Assembly: GCF_049306965.1 (NCBI RefSeq)
Contig: NC_133196.1
Span: forward strand, 15,151,501-15,215,500
Length of the DNA: 64,000 nt
Direction: 5' to 3'
Origin: Danio rerio
Taxonomy: Eukaryota > Chordata > Actinopteri > Cypriniformes > Danionidae
Shown: positions 1 to 10,537 of the stretch, one piece after another
Position numbering within the stretch: position 1 is the stretch's first letter
How the letters are laid out: each line of letters opens with the position of its first letter
Notes under the pieces: generated by a model
The model's input: the letters and a program-made list of their open reading frames with translations, nothing else
What the model was told of the DNA's origin: nothing
Databases searched by the model: none
Made by a program: the position numbers and the translations under genes

Positions 1-5
1 CTTAC

Positions 6-111
6 CCGGCACACTCGCACCGACGGCGGCGAGGATAACGCAGATCAGCAGCCCGGGCAGCAGAAGGGAGGCCCGGGCTCGCCGTGTGCTCCGGGTCGGA
101 GAAAACAACAT
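6..111 (-). CDS. First coding exon of an unidentified secreted or membrane protein (partial)
   Basis: Seen: the minus strand has an ATG at 111 with A at -3 and an in-frame TGA two codons upstream, which fixes the start. The frame stays open for 35 codons plus one base, then meets a consensus donor (gtaag) at positions 5-1. The encoded N-terminus is arginine-rich for about 14 residues, followed by a hydrophobic stretch (LLLPGLLICVILAAVGA) and small residues. This is the layout of a cleavable signal peptide or an uncleaved signal anchor. The rest of the gene lies beyond the left edge. I do not recognise the protein, and 35 residues of mostly signal sequence are too few to name it. The exon and start are well supported; the product is unknown. 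Confidence 0.72.
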
Positions 112-450
112 CCTTCACGGAGCTTTTCAAGTCCAGGACAGCAGATAAACGCCGCGGGGTGTCATTCCCAAATCTGGATGTAGGTCGGTTGGACGTACGC
201 GACTGACAGAGAACAAACCGGCCCGAATGAAGATGGGAGCGTCAACTCTGAAAGAGCGTTAAGCCGCCGTGGTACAGAGCTAAAGATAGAGGAGAGAGAT
301 TTAGGAGGAGGAAAAAGGAGGAGGAGCGGCACCTCCGTTGATTGACAGGACAGATTAGCGGAGATCCCTGCGGCAGCGGAAGGATGAATGAGCTCGTGAC
401 GCAATGACGCTGACGTGGTGCTTCTTCGCTCAGGTGAAGGGACGCGTTCT
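112..450 (-). promoter_or_regulatory. CpG-rich 5' UTR and promoter of the left-edge gene
   Basis: The sequence just upstream of the ATG at 111 is much richer in G+C and CpG than the AT-rich DNA beyond 450, as expected for a vertebrate CpG-island promoter. It holds an inverted CCAAT-like gattgaca at about 338-345, a gacgcaatgacgc stretch near 398-410, and tgacgtgg at 411-418, which matches the unfolded-protein-response element bound by ATF6/XBP1. No TATA box was seen. The transcription start is unknown. The long minus-strand reading frame across this block has no protein-like features and is not called a gene. Confidence 0.5.
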
Positions 451-1080
451 GTTAGTAACAAAATAAAAGGTTTCAAAATAAAATGATTGACGTAAATGTT
501 AGAGGTGCATAATTTCATTGTAATTAGGGATACCAGGTCATTTTAATGAGACTACTAGGGTCGTTATTATGTTAAAGTTCACCAAAACAATTTAAGTTTG
601 CTGTAAATTTACTCAACTTTAGACCATATAAGATGTGGGTGGGTATTTATTTCAGTATATCATTAAAAAGGATTAGCTGAAGCTATATAGCTATAAAAAC
701 GACTACACTGTAAACACAAATTATTGTTGACTTTAATTGACATTATTAGTTAGTTTTTAGTTGAACTTTTTAAATAATCTCAATTTACATCATTAAAACT
801 GACTAAAATACCAGGTTAAAGTTTGTATGCAAAAAACAAATTAACTTATAAGTTAAAGTAACTTAAAAATATTTGTTGTCGTGTATTTGATGGGGTTTAT
901 AAAAATGGCTTAATATTTTCTAATACTTCAGTGTCTTGTATTTTTGTATTTTTAAAATCCTGTAAAATTTTTTATCTTTTTTATTTCATGAAACTATATA
1001 ATACAACTAAAAATAACAGTTCTTTCACACAATAATCACATTACATACGATACAGAGCAAAACCAAAATAAAATACTTAT
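451..1080. other. AT-rich intergenic DNA
   Basis: No gene is seen. The stretch at about 705-880, beginning 'acactgtaaacac' and rich in ttaactt/aagttaa blocks, resembles degraded non-autonomous DNA-transposon sequence, but I could not define its ends. Confidence 0.4.
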
Positions 1081-1510
1081 AAAGTTAAAATAAATAATGC
1101 TGTAAAAAAAGAGACAAGTATTCAAGTAGCATTAAAGATCTCATCATATTTGCTCAAGAAAGAAGCACATTTTTTATTATCAATTAATCTAAGTGATTTA
1201 ATCAAATGTTCTAATTCACATAGGAAAGATGGATTTTTTTAAGGAACCTATTTTTGTGAAAGTAAAATTTTCCAGGGAGAAAGTTCACAGTGGATTCTAC
1301 AGCTTGTTTTGGTTTTGAAAATAACTAAAAATCTCCTTAAGGTGCAAATTACCACTCATATTAACCTTGGAAAAGCAATATAAACTTAAATTATTCCAAA
1401 ACAGTGATGATACATCGCATGAAAAAAACATGTGACAAATGTCTTCACACTCATTCTTAAAAAAAAAGGCAAATCTCAGTAACATCGCAATATTTGGATA
1501 AAAGTGCATT
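1080..1510 (-). mobile_element. L1-type LINE 3' fragment
   Basis: On the minus strand a frame at 1297-1509 encodes the peptide ECEDICHMFFSCDVSSLFW. This is the Cys/His cluster and following Phe-Trp typical of the C-terminal end of L1 reverse transcriptase proteins. Further fragments continue toward about 1080 (a KSIFP-like stretch) but are broken by stops. This is a decayed, 5'-truncated copy and not a host gene. The outer limits are approximate. Confidence 0.55.
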
Positions 1511-1829
1511 AATACTGTAAAATACTTTTGTAAAAAGTCTACATGATGACATCATAAAAATGAGGCCTCTGATTGGTGCTTTCCCAGTAATTTGCCTAAG
1601 CTTGAGATCCAAACAGAAAATTGCATAATATTGAAGAAGGTGGTCAACATAAAGAAAATAAGAGACACATAGCATGAGCATATTTGAGAGCTTTCGACAG
1701 TCATTAAAAATAGTGTACTGCACAATGCTAAGATCAGTAATATTTAATCGCAGTATAGTGTACAATGCATCAGCATCTTTGCTAAGTCCAAAAACAGTAA
1801 TGTGGAAATGAACAGAAATGTTATGCTCC

Positions 1830-1992
1830 CTTGTAAAAGTATTTTGTAGTATTTTTCAAAATACAAAATGAAGTATTTTATTTTGATTCATTTCTGGCTG
1901 CTGTTTTGTAGTTTATTTTGATACATGTAAAATTGAGGTATTTGGTGTTTTATTTTAAAATACATTTCAATGTATTTTTGCCCATCCCTGGT
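1830..1992. mobile_element. Probable MITE ending in 'tttttgcccatccctgg'
   Basis: A 160-bp AT-rich block of repeated 'aaaatac' and 'gtatttt' words ends in tttttgcccatccctgg. This end is shared by a common fish non-autonomous DNA transposon. The partner end is diverged, so the left limit is approximate. Confidence 0.4.
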
Positions 1993-2009
1993 GCTAATGT
2001 TGTATTCAG

Positions 2010-3620
2010 GCCCTGGCCAGGAAGTCAAAACTGAGGGGGCACTTTAAATCCATAGGGGGCACTAGACCTGGTGACTGATTTTGGTCTCTTGTTTCTTTCA
2101 TTCAGGCTATTTATTCACATTTATTATTACTTTGCATTACTGCCTAAGTTACTTACCTAAGGCAGTAATACAGGCTACGTTTTAATAGTAATAACAATAT
2201 GCAGTTTCGCTATTACGAATTTTATTAACGATGGTAATGCATACCGCTTATTAATGCAGACGGATCATGGCTTCAGTGCCAAACGAGTGCTTTAAATCAT
2301 ATGTTATTCTCCTTATTTCCGTTTTATTTCAAATAACAGGTCTATGAATGTTTAAAGTTTTAGGTAAAGACGTCAAATTATGCCCACACATGCAAGCTGA
2401 CCCACGATCAGACTATTCATTTAACCGGTAAATAAATATATCCCGCTTCAGCCTATTATCCAACCAACATTAGGGAAAAGCTAAATGTTACAATCGAGTG
2501 TCATTTAAAACAATTACTTAGTTACATTTTAAGGCATTAGTGTAGCCAGTAAAATACCTAAAAAAATACCAAAATTTACATGTTATTAGTATTACCGTGA
2601 AAATTTGTTAAATTTTGGCACGTATAACACGCAACTTAATATGCTATATAACTTTTTTTCATCATTTTAAATGTAAAAAACAAAGATTTATCTTATATTA
2701 TCATAAGTGTGTTTTTTTCGTGATATTGTAAACCATCATAAACCATTAGGTTACTAGACCTACCCGTCATTTTATTTATTAATTATTTTATTTATTAAGC
2801 CTTTTTTAATAGCTTGTTTTCAGGTTATTTTCATTTTAGGGCCATGAGCTACAAGTCAACCAAACTTGCTCTTAAAATAGATCTACAATATATTTTATGT
2901 TGTTTAATTTTGCTTGAGCAAATAGCAGTATAGCCTAAATTACATATTTTTAAAAGATTATCATTCAGCCTACCTGCAGCGCATGTGAGAGGTTTCTCGG
3001 TTGATCCGCGGTAATTCCACTTAAGCAATATATACATATTCCATTTATAACACTGCAAACTTGACTTTGCAGGCCGATCATCTTTAAACGCAAAAGGCAT
3101 TTATTATGTGTTATATCTTGACTGCTGCTGCATAATGGGATGTTTCTCTACACAACTGTAAAAGTGCGCTTTTTAGCAAAATGAAAGCAAACATTTAAAG
3201 GGTTCTGCGTTTTGTCAATTTTAGCTTAATTGTAATAATATTAATAATAATATTAATAAATAAATTCAAATATTATTTATAGTGTAGCCTACTGCAGGAC
3301 TGTGCAGTAAACTATTTATTTTTATTAAAACATTTTTATTAGGCTACATCTTCCCGAATAACTAATAAATGACTGGCAGTTGCGTCTCTGCTAAAATTAA
3401 TTTCACAGCAAATTTCTTATGTTTTTTTTTTTCCTTTTAGAGCTCAAGAGAGTTGTGTTTAAATAATTAGTTAACCAAAACATGTAATGAATTAAGCTGC
3501 TTCTATCATGTAACCCACTTTTCTCCCTAATTGTGAGTTGAGTGCGCCTCCATCTTTTAAAGGCTATTTACGGGCGCACCTGACCGGATCTCTGGACTAT
3601 AGGACTAGCTTTAATCTCAC
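2010..3620. other. Intergenic DNA, probably old transposon sequence
   Basis: No gene is seen. Two related G-rich pieces, 'ctgagggggcact' near 2030 and 'gggggcacaaact' near 3760, lie in the same orientation at the two sides of this block. Between them is AT-rich sequence with short frames only. It may be an old composite repeat, but no clean terminal inverted repeat or target duplication was found. Confidence 0.3.
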
Positions 3621-3776
3621 CATTCTCATAATTCAATTGCTATGCCATATATTTTAAAATATTAAAATGTGTGTTCTGAAGGTTGGAACGACGGGGGAGT
3701 TAATAATTAATGACAGAAAGAATTTTCAGTTTGAGTGAACAATCCTTTATAAAAACTGGGGGGCACAAACTCTTTC
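3621..3776. repeat. 156-bp repeat unit, copy 1 (also at 7204-7359)
   Basis: This block, from 'cattctcataattcaattg' to 'gcacaaactctttc', recurs nearly base for base at 7204-7359 in the same orientation. Its reverse complement contains a variant of the zebrafish 'agttcacccaaaaatgaaa' MITE followed by a 'gtcgttccaa' segment, so it is part of an interspersed DNA-transposon-derived repeat. Confidence 0.7.
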
Positions 3777-4027
3777 TGAGGGGGCAATGTTGGGCAAAGT
3801 CTGGCAGCTCCTGAGATGAAGAGCATCTGACAGTCAGGGCTAATGATGAAACTTCTGCTCAGACAGCGATGTTTACGAGCGAGCCAAATGCTGCATTGTG
3901 TAACTATGGTACACAGTACTGCTACTTCATAGTTGCCTAAATATCATTCTGAAATCCCACCAAGACTCTCAAAGAGCATAAAAGAGTAAAAAGAGTTGAG
4001 CATAATACGACGTGAATACTAGTTAGC

Positions 4028-4160
4028 TCCCATAGAAATATACATTGGATGTCCCCTACCCTGATGTTGTCTCCTGGAATAAATGCGTCAATAGAGCCGC
4101 CATTTTAGTACAGATTAGCGCTCCTTTGAAATGAACGCTCCTTTTAATTGAGCGCCATCT
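4028..4160. mobile_element. One end of the 'catagaaatatacattggatg' DNA element
   Basis: The piece from 'cccatagaaatatacattgg' through 'gtcaatagagccgcc' and 'agtacagattagcgctcc' matches, with substitutions, the left end of the element at 53934-54829. Only one end was recognised here, so this is a fragment. Confidence 0.5.
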
Positions 4161-4794
4161 AGCGGTCACATAATCTAATGACTAATATTATGATAACTTG
4201 TTCAACTTCTTTTAGAAATATAAATAACTTGACATCACTTTTTTTTCCTCACCACCACACTGGTCTTTTTCACAAGACAAAAATTTTGTTGTTGGAAACT
4301 GTATTTTATATACTTAAATTTGACTTTTGCATGCTAAAAGTACTTGAGTAAGAGACGTTTTACTAGATTTGGTCATAAAAAAAACTCCCTGTGATGTGTG
4401 TAGCCTATACCTGCTGTATGTAGTCAACCTAAATCCTACTGGAGGTTGACATACAACCAAAACAACACCCATTCTTATCTTAGGACATTTTATTAAGCAA
4501 ATTTTTAAATAACAGTAAGTTCATGACATGTTAAATATATAGTATCATTTGCTTGTTTTAAACATACAGAATAATAATAAATATAGTTATGAAACAACCA
4601 TAACATAACCCTTATGTCTTAGGACATCTTTGATTAACTTTTTATATCTACACCAAACGTTGGCTAATGAAAGTACATTTATAACAACCATTTATATGTT
4701 AGACTACTGTATTGTCAAACCATGTAGCATACAAATGCATTCAACTGACTTACATGACAGTGCATTGCTGTAGAGGACAAATAAAACACGAGAC

Positions 4795-5651
4795 AGGTGT
4801 TTAGAAAGAGTGTAGTTTATTTAGTTTGACATGCAAACAAGACAAACTTTCAGAAAACAACCGTGAATATAACCCGCGGTTGTCTTCAATAGTCTTTCTT
4901 TGCTCAACAGCTTAGCTGAAAAACAAAGCAAAACATTACAACAGTCAGACAAAGAGCAAAGAGCATAGAATCACCAAGAGGCGACACTACACTTTGGGAA
5001 ACAATAACACGCTTTTGAATAAATTAAATAAAAACAAAGCAGCTGCTTTCCATCGCGACAGCAATGAGATCCAATGGACGGCCGATCGCTTTCACTTCAA
5101 AATGGCGGAATCCGGGGCTGTTGCTCTTGATCATTCTAAGCTCTTTGCATAAAGTTAAATCATAACAGTTACCATGGTGTCTATTTTAAACTATAGTAAA
5201 CTAAAGTTTGAAACTATAGTTTAAAATAGACGATGAGTGGGCCTCGCTACTCCCACCCACCATAACCCTCGCAGCGAGGTCCCACTACCGGCCCCCCGTG
5301 TTTCCCTGAGGGTCCTCGGGGGTTGTTTGTTCCCTGCCTAGGGCTCAAAGGCCGCCTCGCCCCAGGGAGTGCACGAGAAGACCGGGCGCCAGGCCGTGCC
5401 AGTATTCACTGGATGTTGCTCGGCGGCACATTTCGAGCAACAAACACGTAATATTCCTTGCGATGTTACGTTTATGTACGTAAACCACAAGGAACTACAG
5501 CACAGACGGGCCCGAGTGAAGCTTCACGAAGCGGACTTCGTGAGATTGGCGTGGCTCCACTCGTACCGTCGGTATTGAACTCACCTTGGTCAAGTACAAC
5601 AGCAACACCGAGCGAACTGACAGAGCTGATAGAGAGCACACGAGCTTTATA
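4795..5651 (-). ncRNA. Candidate small spliced non-coding transcription unit
   Basis: Seen on the minus strand, in order: a CCAAT box (5730-5734), CRE half-sites (about 5681-5686 and 5755-5760), an octamer word (5661-5668), a TATA box TATAAAG (5651-5645), a donor CAAG|gtgagt (exon end 5585), a roughly 670-base CpG-rich intron, an acceptor tttttcag (exon 2 start 4915), a polyadenylation signal AATAAA (4821-4816) and a GT-rich stretch just after. The inferred RNA has exon 1 at about 5621-5585 and exon 2 at 4915 to about 4798, roughly 150 nt in all. The longest ATG frame in it is only a few codons. Alternatives are the promoter-bearing part of an old retroelement, or an alternative first exon of a larger gene. 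No expression evidence is available from sequence. Confidence 0.4.
5156..5235. repeat. Short perfect inverted repeat (hairpin)
   Basis: The word gtctattttaaactatag at about 5178 is followed within about 25 bases by its exact reverse complement, ending in ttaaaatagac near 5231. It lies inside the inferred intron of the unit at 4795-5651. It could fold as a stem in RNA from either strand. Confidence 0.65.
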
Positions 5652-5799
5652 GAAGCGCAGATGCAAATGTTTACAAGGCACGTCACTGCTGTCTCGTTGT
5701 CATGGCGAGCGCTGAAGAGGGCTCACCTGATTGGAGTACACAGATTCAGGAATCTGCGTCACGGCGAGTAGCCGTCTGCCGTACACAAAAATATATTAA

Positions 5800-6260
5800 A
5801 TATATTCAATATATATATTTTTTACATTTTTGGTGCTGTGTAATATTCTGGGATGCAGTAGAATATGGAGACAGATAAATATAATTGGGTATATGCCGAG
5901 CTAGGGTTGTTCCCATATACTTATAAACTTCCGGTGACCGGTTATTTTGAGTTTTTTTCCACTGTATACGGTTCCTTTTACAGCATTTATGTTGTAATGT
6001 AATTAAAATACATTCAGTTAAATAAACTTTGGCATTCATTTAGTTGTTCAAGCGTAACACGAGACAAATGGCCTTTTACTCGCACTCGCCCGTCAGAATC
6101 GGCAGGATAGCGCAGACGCTCCATTCAATATATACTGGGGTAAAATAAATGCTCATATTATAAAGACATGGCGGGGAAATGTAATTTAATGCAGTGCTTC
6201 TAGTACAATCTGAGACCCACTTCATATAAAATATCAGTCAGCCAGTGGAGATCGCTGATT
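5800..6260. other. Intergenic DNA without recognisable gene
   Basis: AT-rich start (repeated 'atatatt' words at 5790-5825), then a block with moderate G+C near 6050-6120 (gcactcgcccgtcagaatcg). No frame here has protein-like features. The sequence is probably old repeat, family not recognised. Confidence 0.3.
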
Positions 6261-6261
6261 T

Positions 6262-6604
6262 TTAAAGAAAACAGACCTTAAAAACGTGCAGATTTTTCCT
6301 TTGGCATACAGTTCGCCGGAAGCGCTTAACCCAGGTCACTGGCAAATTAAAAGTCCTATTAGCATGCTTCAGCATATACCCTAAAATCCCAGAATGTCCT
6401 TCGAAAAAGAGTACGGGTTTAACCCCGGCATCCTGGCCAAATTTACCCACTGGCCTCTGCCCATCATCATGGCCTCCTAACCATCCCCATATCATAATTA
6501 GCTTCATTACTCTGTCTTGTCTCTCTGTGGTGTGCGGTCTGGTGGAAAATGGCTGCTGTCGCTTCATCCAGGTGGATGCTACACTGGTGGTAGATGAGGA
6601 GATT
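6262..6604. mobile_element. 5' part of an interspersed repeat split by an L1 tail
   Basis: The segment running through 'gctgctgtcgcttcatccag' and 'gtggatgctacactgg' is a familiar zebrafish interspersed repeat. It should continue directly into the 'gtgtaaagcgctttgagtgc' segment that is found instead at 7121. The two halves are separated by an L1-like insertion. The minus-strand reading frame across this block is a by-product of the repeat. Confidence 0.55.
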
Positions 6605-7101
6605 GCTACCCAATAAATACCAAACTAGCTAAATTTAATAACAATATTTCCCCTAAATGCTAATTTTGTACTCAATATGATGAAACTCTAAACCATTTAT
6701 TTTGGGAGTGTACTTACTGTAAAAAGTGTTTTGGATTGACTTTTCCAATTTCATTAAAAAATTCTTATTTCCAAACTTCTGTATTTCCCCAAAAATTGTA
6801 TTCTTTGGTTACTCTCTGAGTGTAGGTCCTTCTCATTGTAAATTTATTATTGATTTATTGATTTTTTTTAAACAAAATTTTACATCCATAAATGTAAATT
6901 TTCAAAGAAACACCCTTACATTTTATTTTCAGAAAGGACTTTGAAATTTATGTGAACTCTTTAAAAGACTCTAACAATTACACTGCATTTAAAACGCTTT
7001 CTTGGTGTAAATCATTTAAACTTGTTTAATTTGTTGGAATTCTATTTATGTAACCCTCTTTGTTCATATTATATCTTTGTAATGTTCTTTCTTGCATAAA
7101 A
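6605..7101 (+). mobile_element. L1-type LINE 3' fragment inserted in another repeat
   Basis: On the plus strand the sequence encodes the L1 C-terminal motif FCTQYDETLNHLFWEC near 6670-6715, in a frame broken by stops. The fragment is bounded by atgaggagatt (6594-6604) and atgagaagatt (7102-7112), which looks like an 11-bp target-site duplication with one change. This is a 5'-truncated insertion, as is usual for LINEs. Confidence 0.6.
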
Positions 7102-7180
7102 ATGAGAAGATTCCCCCTATGTGTAAAGCGCTTTGAGTGCCAAGAAAAGTGCTATAGAAATGTAAGGAATTATTATTGTT
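7102..7180. mobile_element. 3' part of the interrupted repeat
   Basis: This stretch contains gtgtaaagcgctttgagtgc and a short AT-rich tail, the usual 3' end of the repeat whose 5' part is at 6262-6604. Such ends are shared by several fish LINE- and SINE-related families. Confidence 0.55.
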
Positions 7181-7203
7181 ATTACTGTTCATCATGATAT
7201 AGC

Positions 7204-7359
7204 CATTCTCATAATTCAATTGCTATGTCACATATTTTAAAATATTTAAATGTGGGTTCTGAAGGTTGGAACGACGGGGGTGTTAATAATTAATGACAGA
7301 AAGAATTTTCAGTTTGAGTGAACAATCCTTTATAAAAACTGAGGGGCACAAACTCTTTC
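7204..7359. repeat. 156-bp repeat unit, copy 2 (also at 3621-3776)
   Basis: This is a near-identical copy of 3621-3776 in the same orientation, about 3.6 kb away. Outside the unit the flanks differ. It ends abruptly in a 'cattctttgtccgcactgaa' sequence that is not seen at copy 1. Confidence 0.7.
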
Positions 7360-7429
7360 ATTCTTTGTCCGCACTGAACTCAGTAGTATGGGGACTTTTA
7401 ATATGGACACAACAATAAATTTTAGCGTG

Positions 7430-8155
7430 TACTCAGTCCACAGACTTTATCTGTGATTCACACAACACAATATTAGACCAAAAAGGGTCACAATTTGGTT
7501 GATTTTAATGGCAAGTACTAACATTTCATCAGTCAATACAAAACAGCAATTTAAAAAGACACTATTAAAAAAATCTCGTCACAGCAACAGCATGTTCCAT
7601 CACTCTGGTCCTCGATAAATGCTTTCCCCGACCTTTAAAACAAACATCACCTTCTCAAGTAATCTATAGAAAATATCTTAAGACATAAATATAATCCTAT
7701 CTGATCTGTATTATGCCACACGTCGAAGTGAATCAGTCATAAAGCCCTTAGAGAAACAAGAGGTACACAGGTTTGAACGTAATTCGTCGTGATTAATTAA
7801 ACTTATGAGGAGAAGGTATAAGCATTCATACACGTGACTTAACCATTTAATACTCTTCTGCAATTCCGAGCTACAGTATGGCTGTGTGAGAACTTGCACT
7901 GGAATCAACAATCAATGCAAACATTCCTAGTATTATAACATTAATGCAAATATTCCCATATTAAGTGATGAATTTTGTGTAAAATGTACATACAGTGTGA
8001 AAGTGCTGCATGTGGAACAGAAAAAAATGAAAAATATACAAGACTAATTGTAATTCTTACAACTTCTCATTGCACAAAACATGTAAATATCCCTATATAG
8101 TCTTTCTGTCATGACAGATGCATCTCAATTCATGTTTGTCTCTCAGAAATCTTCC
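7430..8155. other. Low-repeat stretch, possibly distal edem3 3' UTR
   Basis: No gene is recognised and few known repeats are visible, in contrast to the surrounding DNA. Vertebrate edem3 transcripts have long 3' UTRs, so on the minus strand this could be distal 3' UTR, but I could not fix a polyadenylation site. Frames here are short and lack protein character. Confidence 0.25.
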
Positions 8156-8345
8156 TTAAAGGGATAGTTCACCCAAAAAATGATAATTCTTTCATCATTT
8201 TACTTACTAATGTTGAAAAAACAGCTATTAACGTCTGTAGTACATTTTTTTTCCTACTATAGAAGTAAATGCATGTTTTTCCCCCTCAACATTCTTCAAA
8301 ATATCTTCTTTTTCGTGTTTTGGAGCAAATTGGCAAAAAATAAAG
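8155..8345. mobile_element. Partial 'gggatagttcaccc' MITE
   Basis: The element begins with aaagggatagttcacccaaa and runs into 'attcttcaaaatatcttc', both characteristic of a very abundant palindromic zebrafish MITE. The second half is missing or diverged. A fuller copy lies at 60984-61258. Confidence 0.65.
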
Positions 8346-8414
8346 GTTTATTTCTGGATGAACCTTCCCAAATATTGAAATTAAGCAATGACTGTAAATA
8401 AACGCGCACACATA

Positions 8415-8946
8415 CAGCTGAAGTCAGAATTATTAGCCCCCTTTGAATTTTTTTCTTTTTTTTATTATTTATTAAATGATGTTTAACAGAGCAAGGAAAT
8501 TTTTACAGTATGTCTGATATTTTTTCTTCAGGAGAAAGTCTTATTTGTTTTATTTCGGCTAAAATTAAAGCAGTTTAGAATTTTTTAAAACCATTTTCAG
8601 GACAAAATTATTAGCCCCTTTAGGCTAATTTTTTTTTCAATAGTCTCCAGAACAAACCATCATTATATAATAACTTGCCTAATTACCCTAACCTGCCTAG
8701 TTAACCTAACTAACCTAGTTAAGCTTTAAATGTCACTTTAAGCTGTGTAGAAGTGTCTTAAAAATATCCAGTCAAATATTATGTGTCGTCATGATGGTAA
8801 AGATAAAAATAAATCAGTTATTAGAGATGAGTAATTATGTTTAGAAATGTGTTGAAAAAATCTGCTCTCCGTTAAACAGAAATTAAGGAAAAAATTAAAC
8901 AGGGCGGTGAATAATTCAGGGGGGCTAATAATTCTGACTTCAACTG
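8415..8946. mobile_element. Tc1/mariner-type MITE, full length
   Basis: The 532-bp element starts cagctgaagtcagaattatt and ends in its inverted complement (aataattctgacttcaactg). It is flanked by TA on both sides (8413-8414 and 8947-8948), the Tc1/mariner target duplication. The interior has no transposase frame. Other copies are at 22612-23096 and 46083-46215. Confidence 0.85.
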
Positions 8947-8959
8947 TATATACACATAC

Positions 8960-9412
8960 ATAAACATACAGATTTAGCATTGGCACGTGATAAAACAAAC
9001 ACAGTCTGTGACATAATGATAAAGGCCACTGTATATGCCTTCCACACACACACACGCACACATGCAGACATGTTCAAGTCGTAAATCAATGATTTCCCTG
9101 ATGTTTCTGCACTGAAACTCTGGTCCATTCACTCTCATTTAAACATCCGTGTATTGACTACAACACTGTTTTTTGGGAGGGTGGGGGTTGGTCTTGGGAG
9201 CCCTGTTTTAAGACTTCAAGCCACTTAGATTCTGAGGATGAATTAAAAATAACAATAGTAATAATGCACCGATCTTGTGTTCAGTCATGAAAGAAAAGTC
9301 TGGTGTGAGCGTTTCATTTACCACTTTAAATTCCCAAAGCGACTGCATTTCAATTGAAGACGATTGAGAAGAATCTCTTGCAATGACCATCTCACTCTGT
9401 TTAGATCAATAT
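8960..9412. other. Intergenic or distal 3' UTR sequence
   Basis: A short (CA)n run sits at about 9043-9062. The rest shows no recognised repeat or gene. It is a candidate for edem3 3' UTR on the minus strand, without proof. Confidence 0.25.
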
Positions 9413-10506
9413 ACACTATTGGTCAAACGTTTGGGACTGGTATGATTCTTTTTTTGTTCTCAAAGTTTTTATAATAAACCTATTTTGGTCACCAAGGCAA
9501 TTAATTATATTAAAAATATGATAAAAAATGGCTTCAAAAATGTTATTAGTTTCTGTAATTAAATTAGAATTTTCAGCATCATTACTGCAGTCTTCAGTGT
9601 CAGAAGATCCCTCAGAAATTATTATAATATGCTGATCTGCTGCTCAATAAACATATATTATTATTATCATTAGTGTAAAAAACAGTTGGGCCACTTGATA
9701 TTTTTGTAGAAACTGATCCAGTACTATTTAAAAGCACTGTAAGAAATGTATTAACTTTATCAATCAAGCGCTCATTAAAGTGTTCAACAGTGAAAATTCA
9801 AGACAAAATAAATATGCGCACACACAAGATTTTTTTCAAAATAAAAAGTTCTAAAAAAGTCAAATGTATCCCAGTTTCCACAAAACAAAAATAAAGCATG
9901 AAATGTTTGCAACCTTGATCTTAAAAAACCTTATTAATAATTAATTTTAATGTGCACCAATATTAATAATTGATATTAAAATGATACATTAATATAAACA
10001 AATGCAAAAATAAAAAGCAAAATATTAATTTATTTTAAATTGTATTTTTTTATTGGCAAATGTATTGTTATTATTATCATTAATAATAATAATAAATAAA
10101 AGACTTTACCTTATGATTACACATTTAATTTATCTACAAAATATTTAAAATATTAGGAACTTTACAATCAAAATTTAAGTTCACCTAATTTCGCCACATT
10201 TATTATTATCATTAGTGTTGAAAACTGTTGGACAGCTTCGTATTTATATGTGGAAACTAATCCAGTACTATTTAAAAGTACCATCAGAGATGTATTAACT
10301 TTATTAGTCAAGCGCACATTAAACTGGTCAAGAGTAAAAGTTAAAGACATAAAATAAATATGCACACGTGCACAGTTTTTTCCAAAATAAAAGGTTCCAC
10401 AAAGTCAAATGTATCCCAGCTTCCGCAAAACAAAAATGAAGCATGAAATGTTTTCCACATTGATGATCATAAACATCATTACAAATTATTAATTTTAATG
10501 TGCACC

Positions 10507-10537
<31 letters not shown>

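Noticed and set aside
162-518. 118-codon minus-strand frame upstream of the left-edge gene
   Set aside because: It lies across the CpG-rich promoter/5' UTR, has low-complexity serine/leucine composition and no domain, and stops lie between it and the signal-peptide exon.
5369-5771. Five overlapping short frames in the CpG-rich block
   Set aside because: GC-rich DNA gives chance open frames on both strands. None has a recognisable protein feature; the block makes more sense as promoter plus intron.
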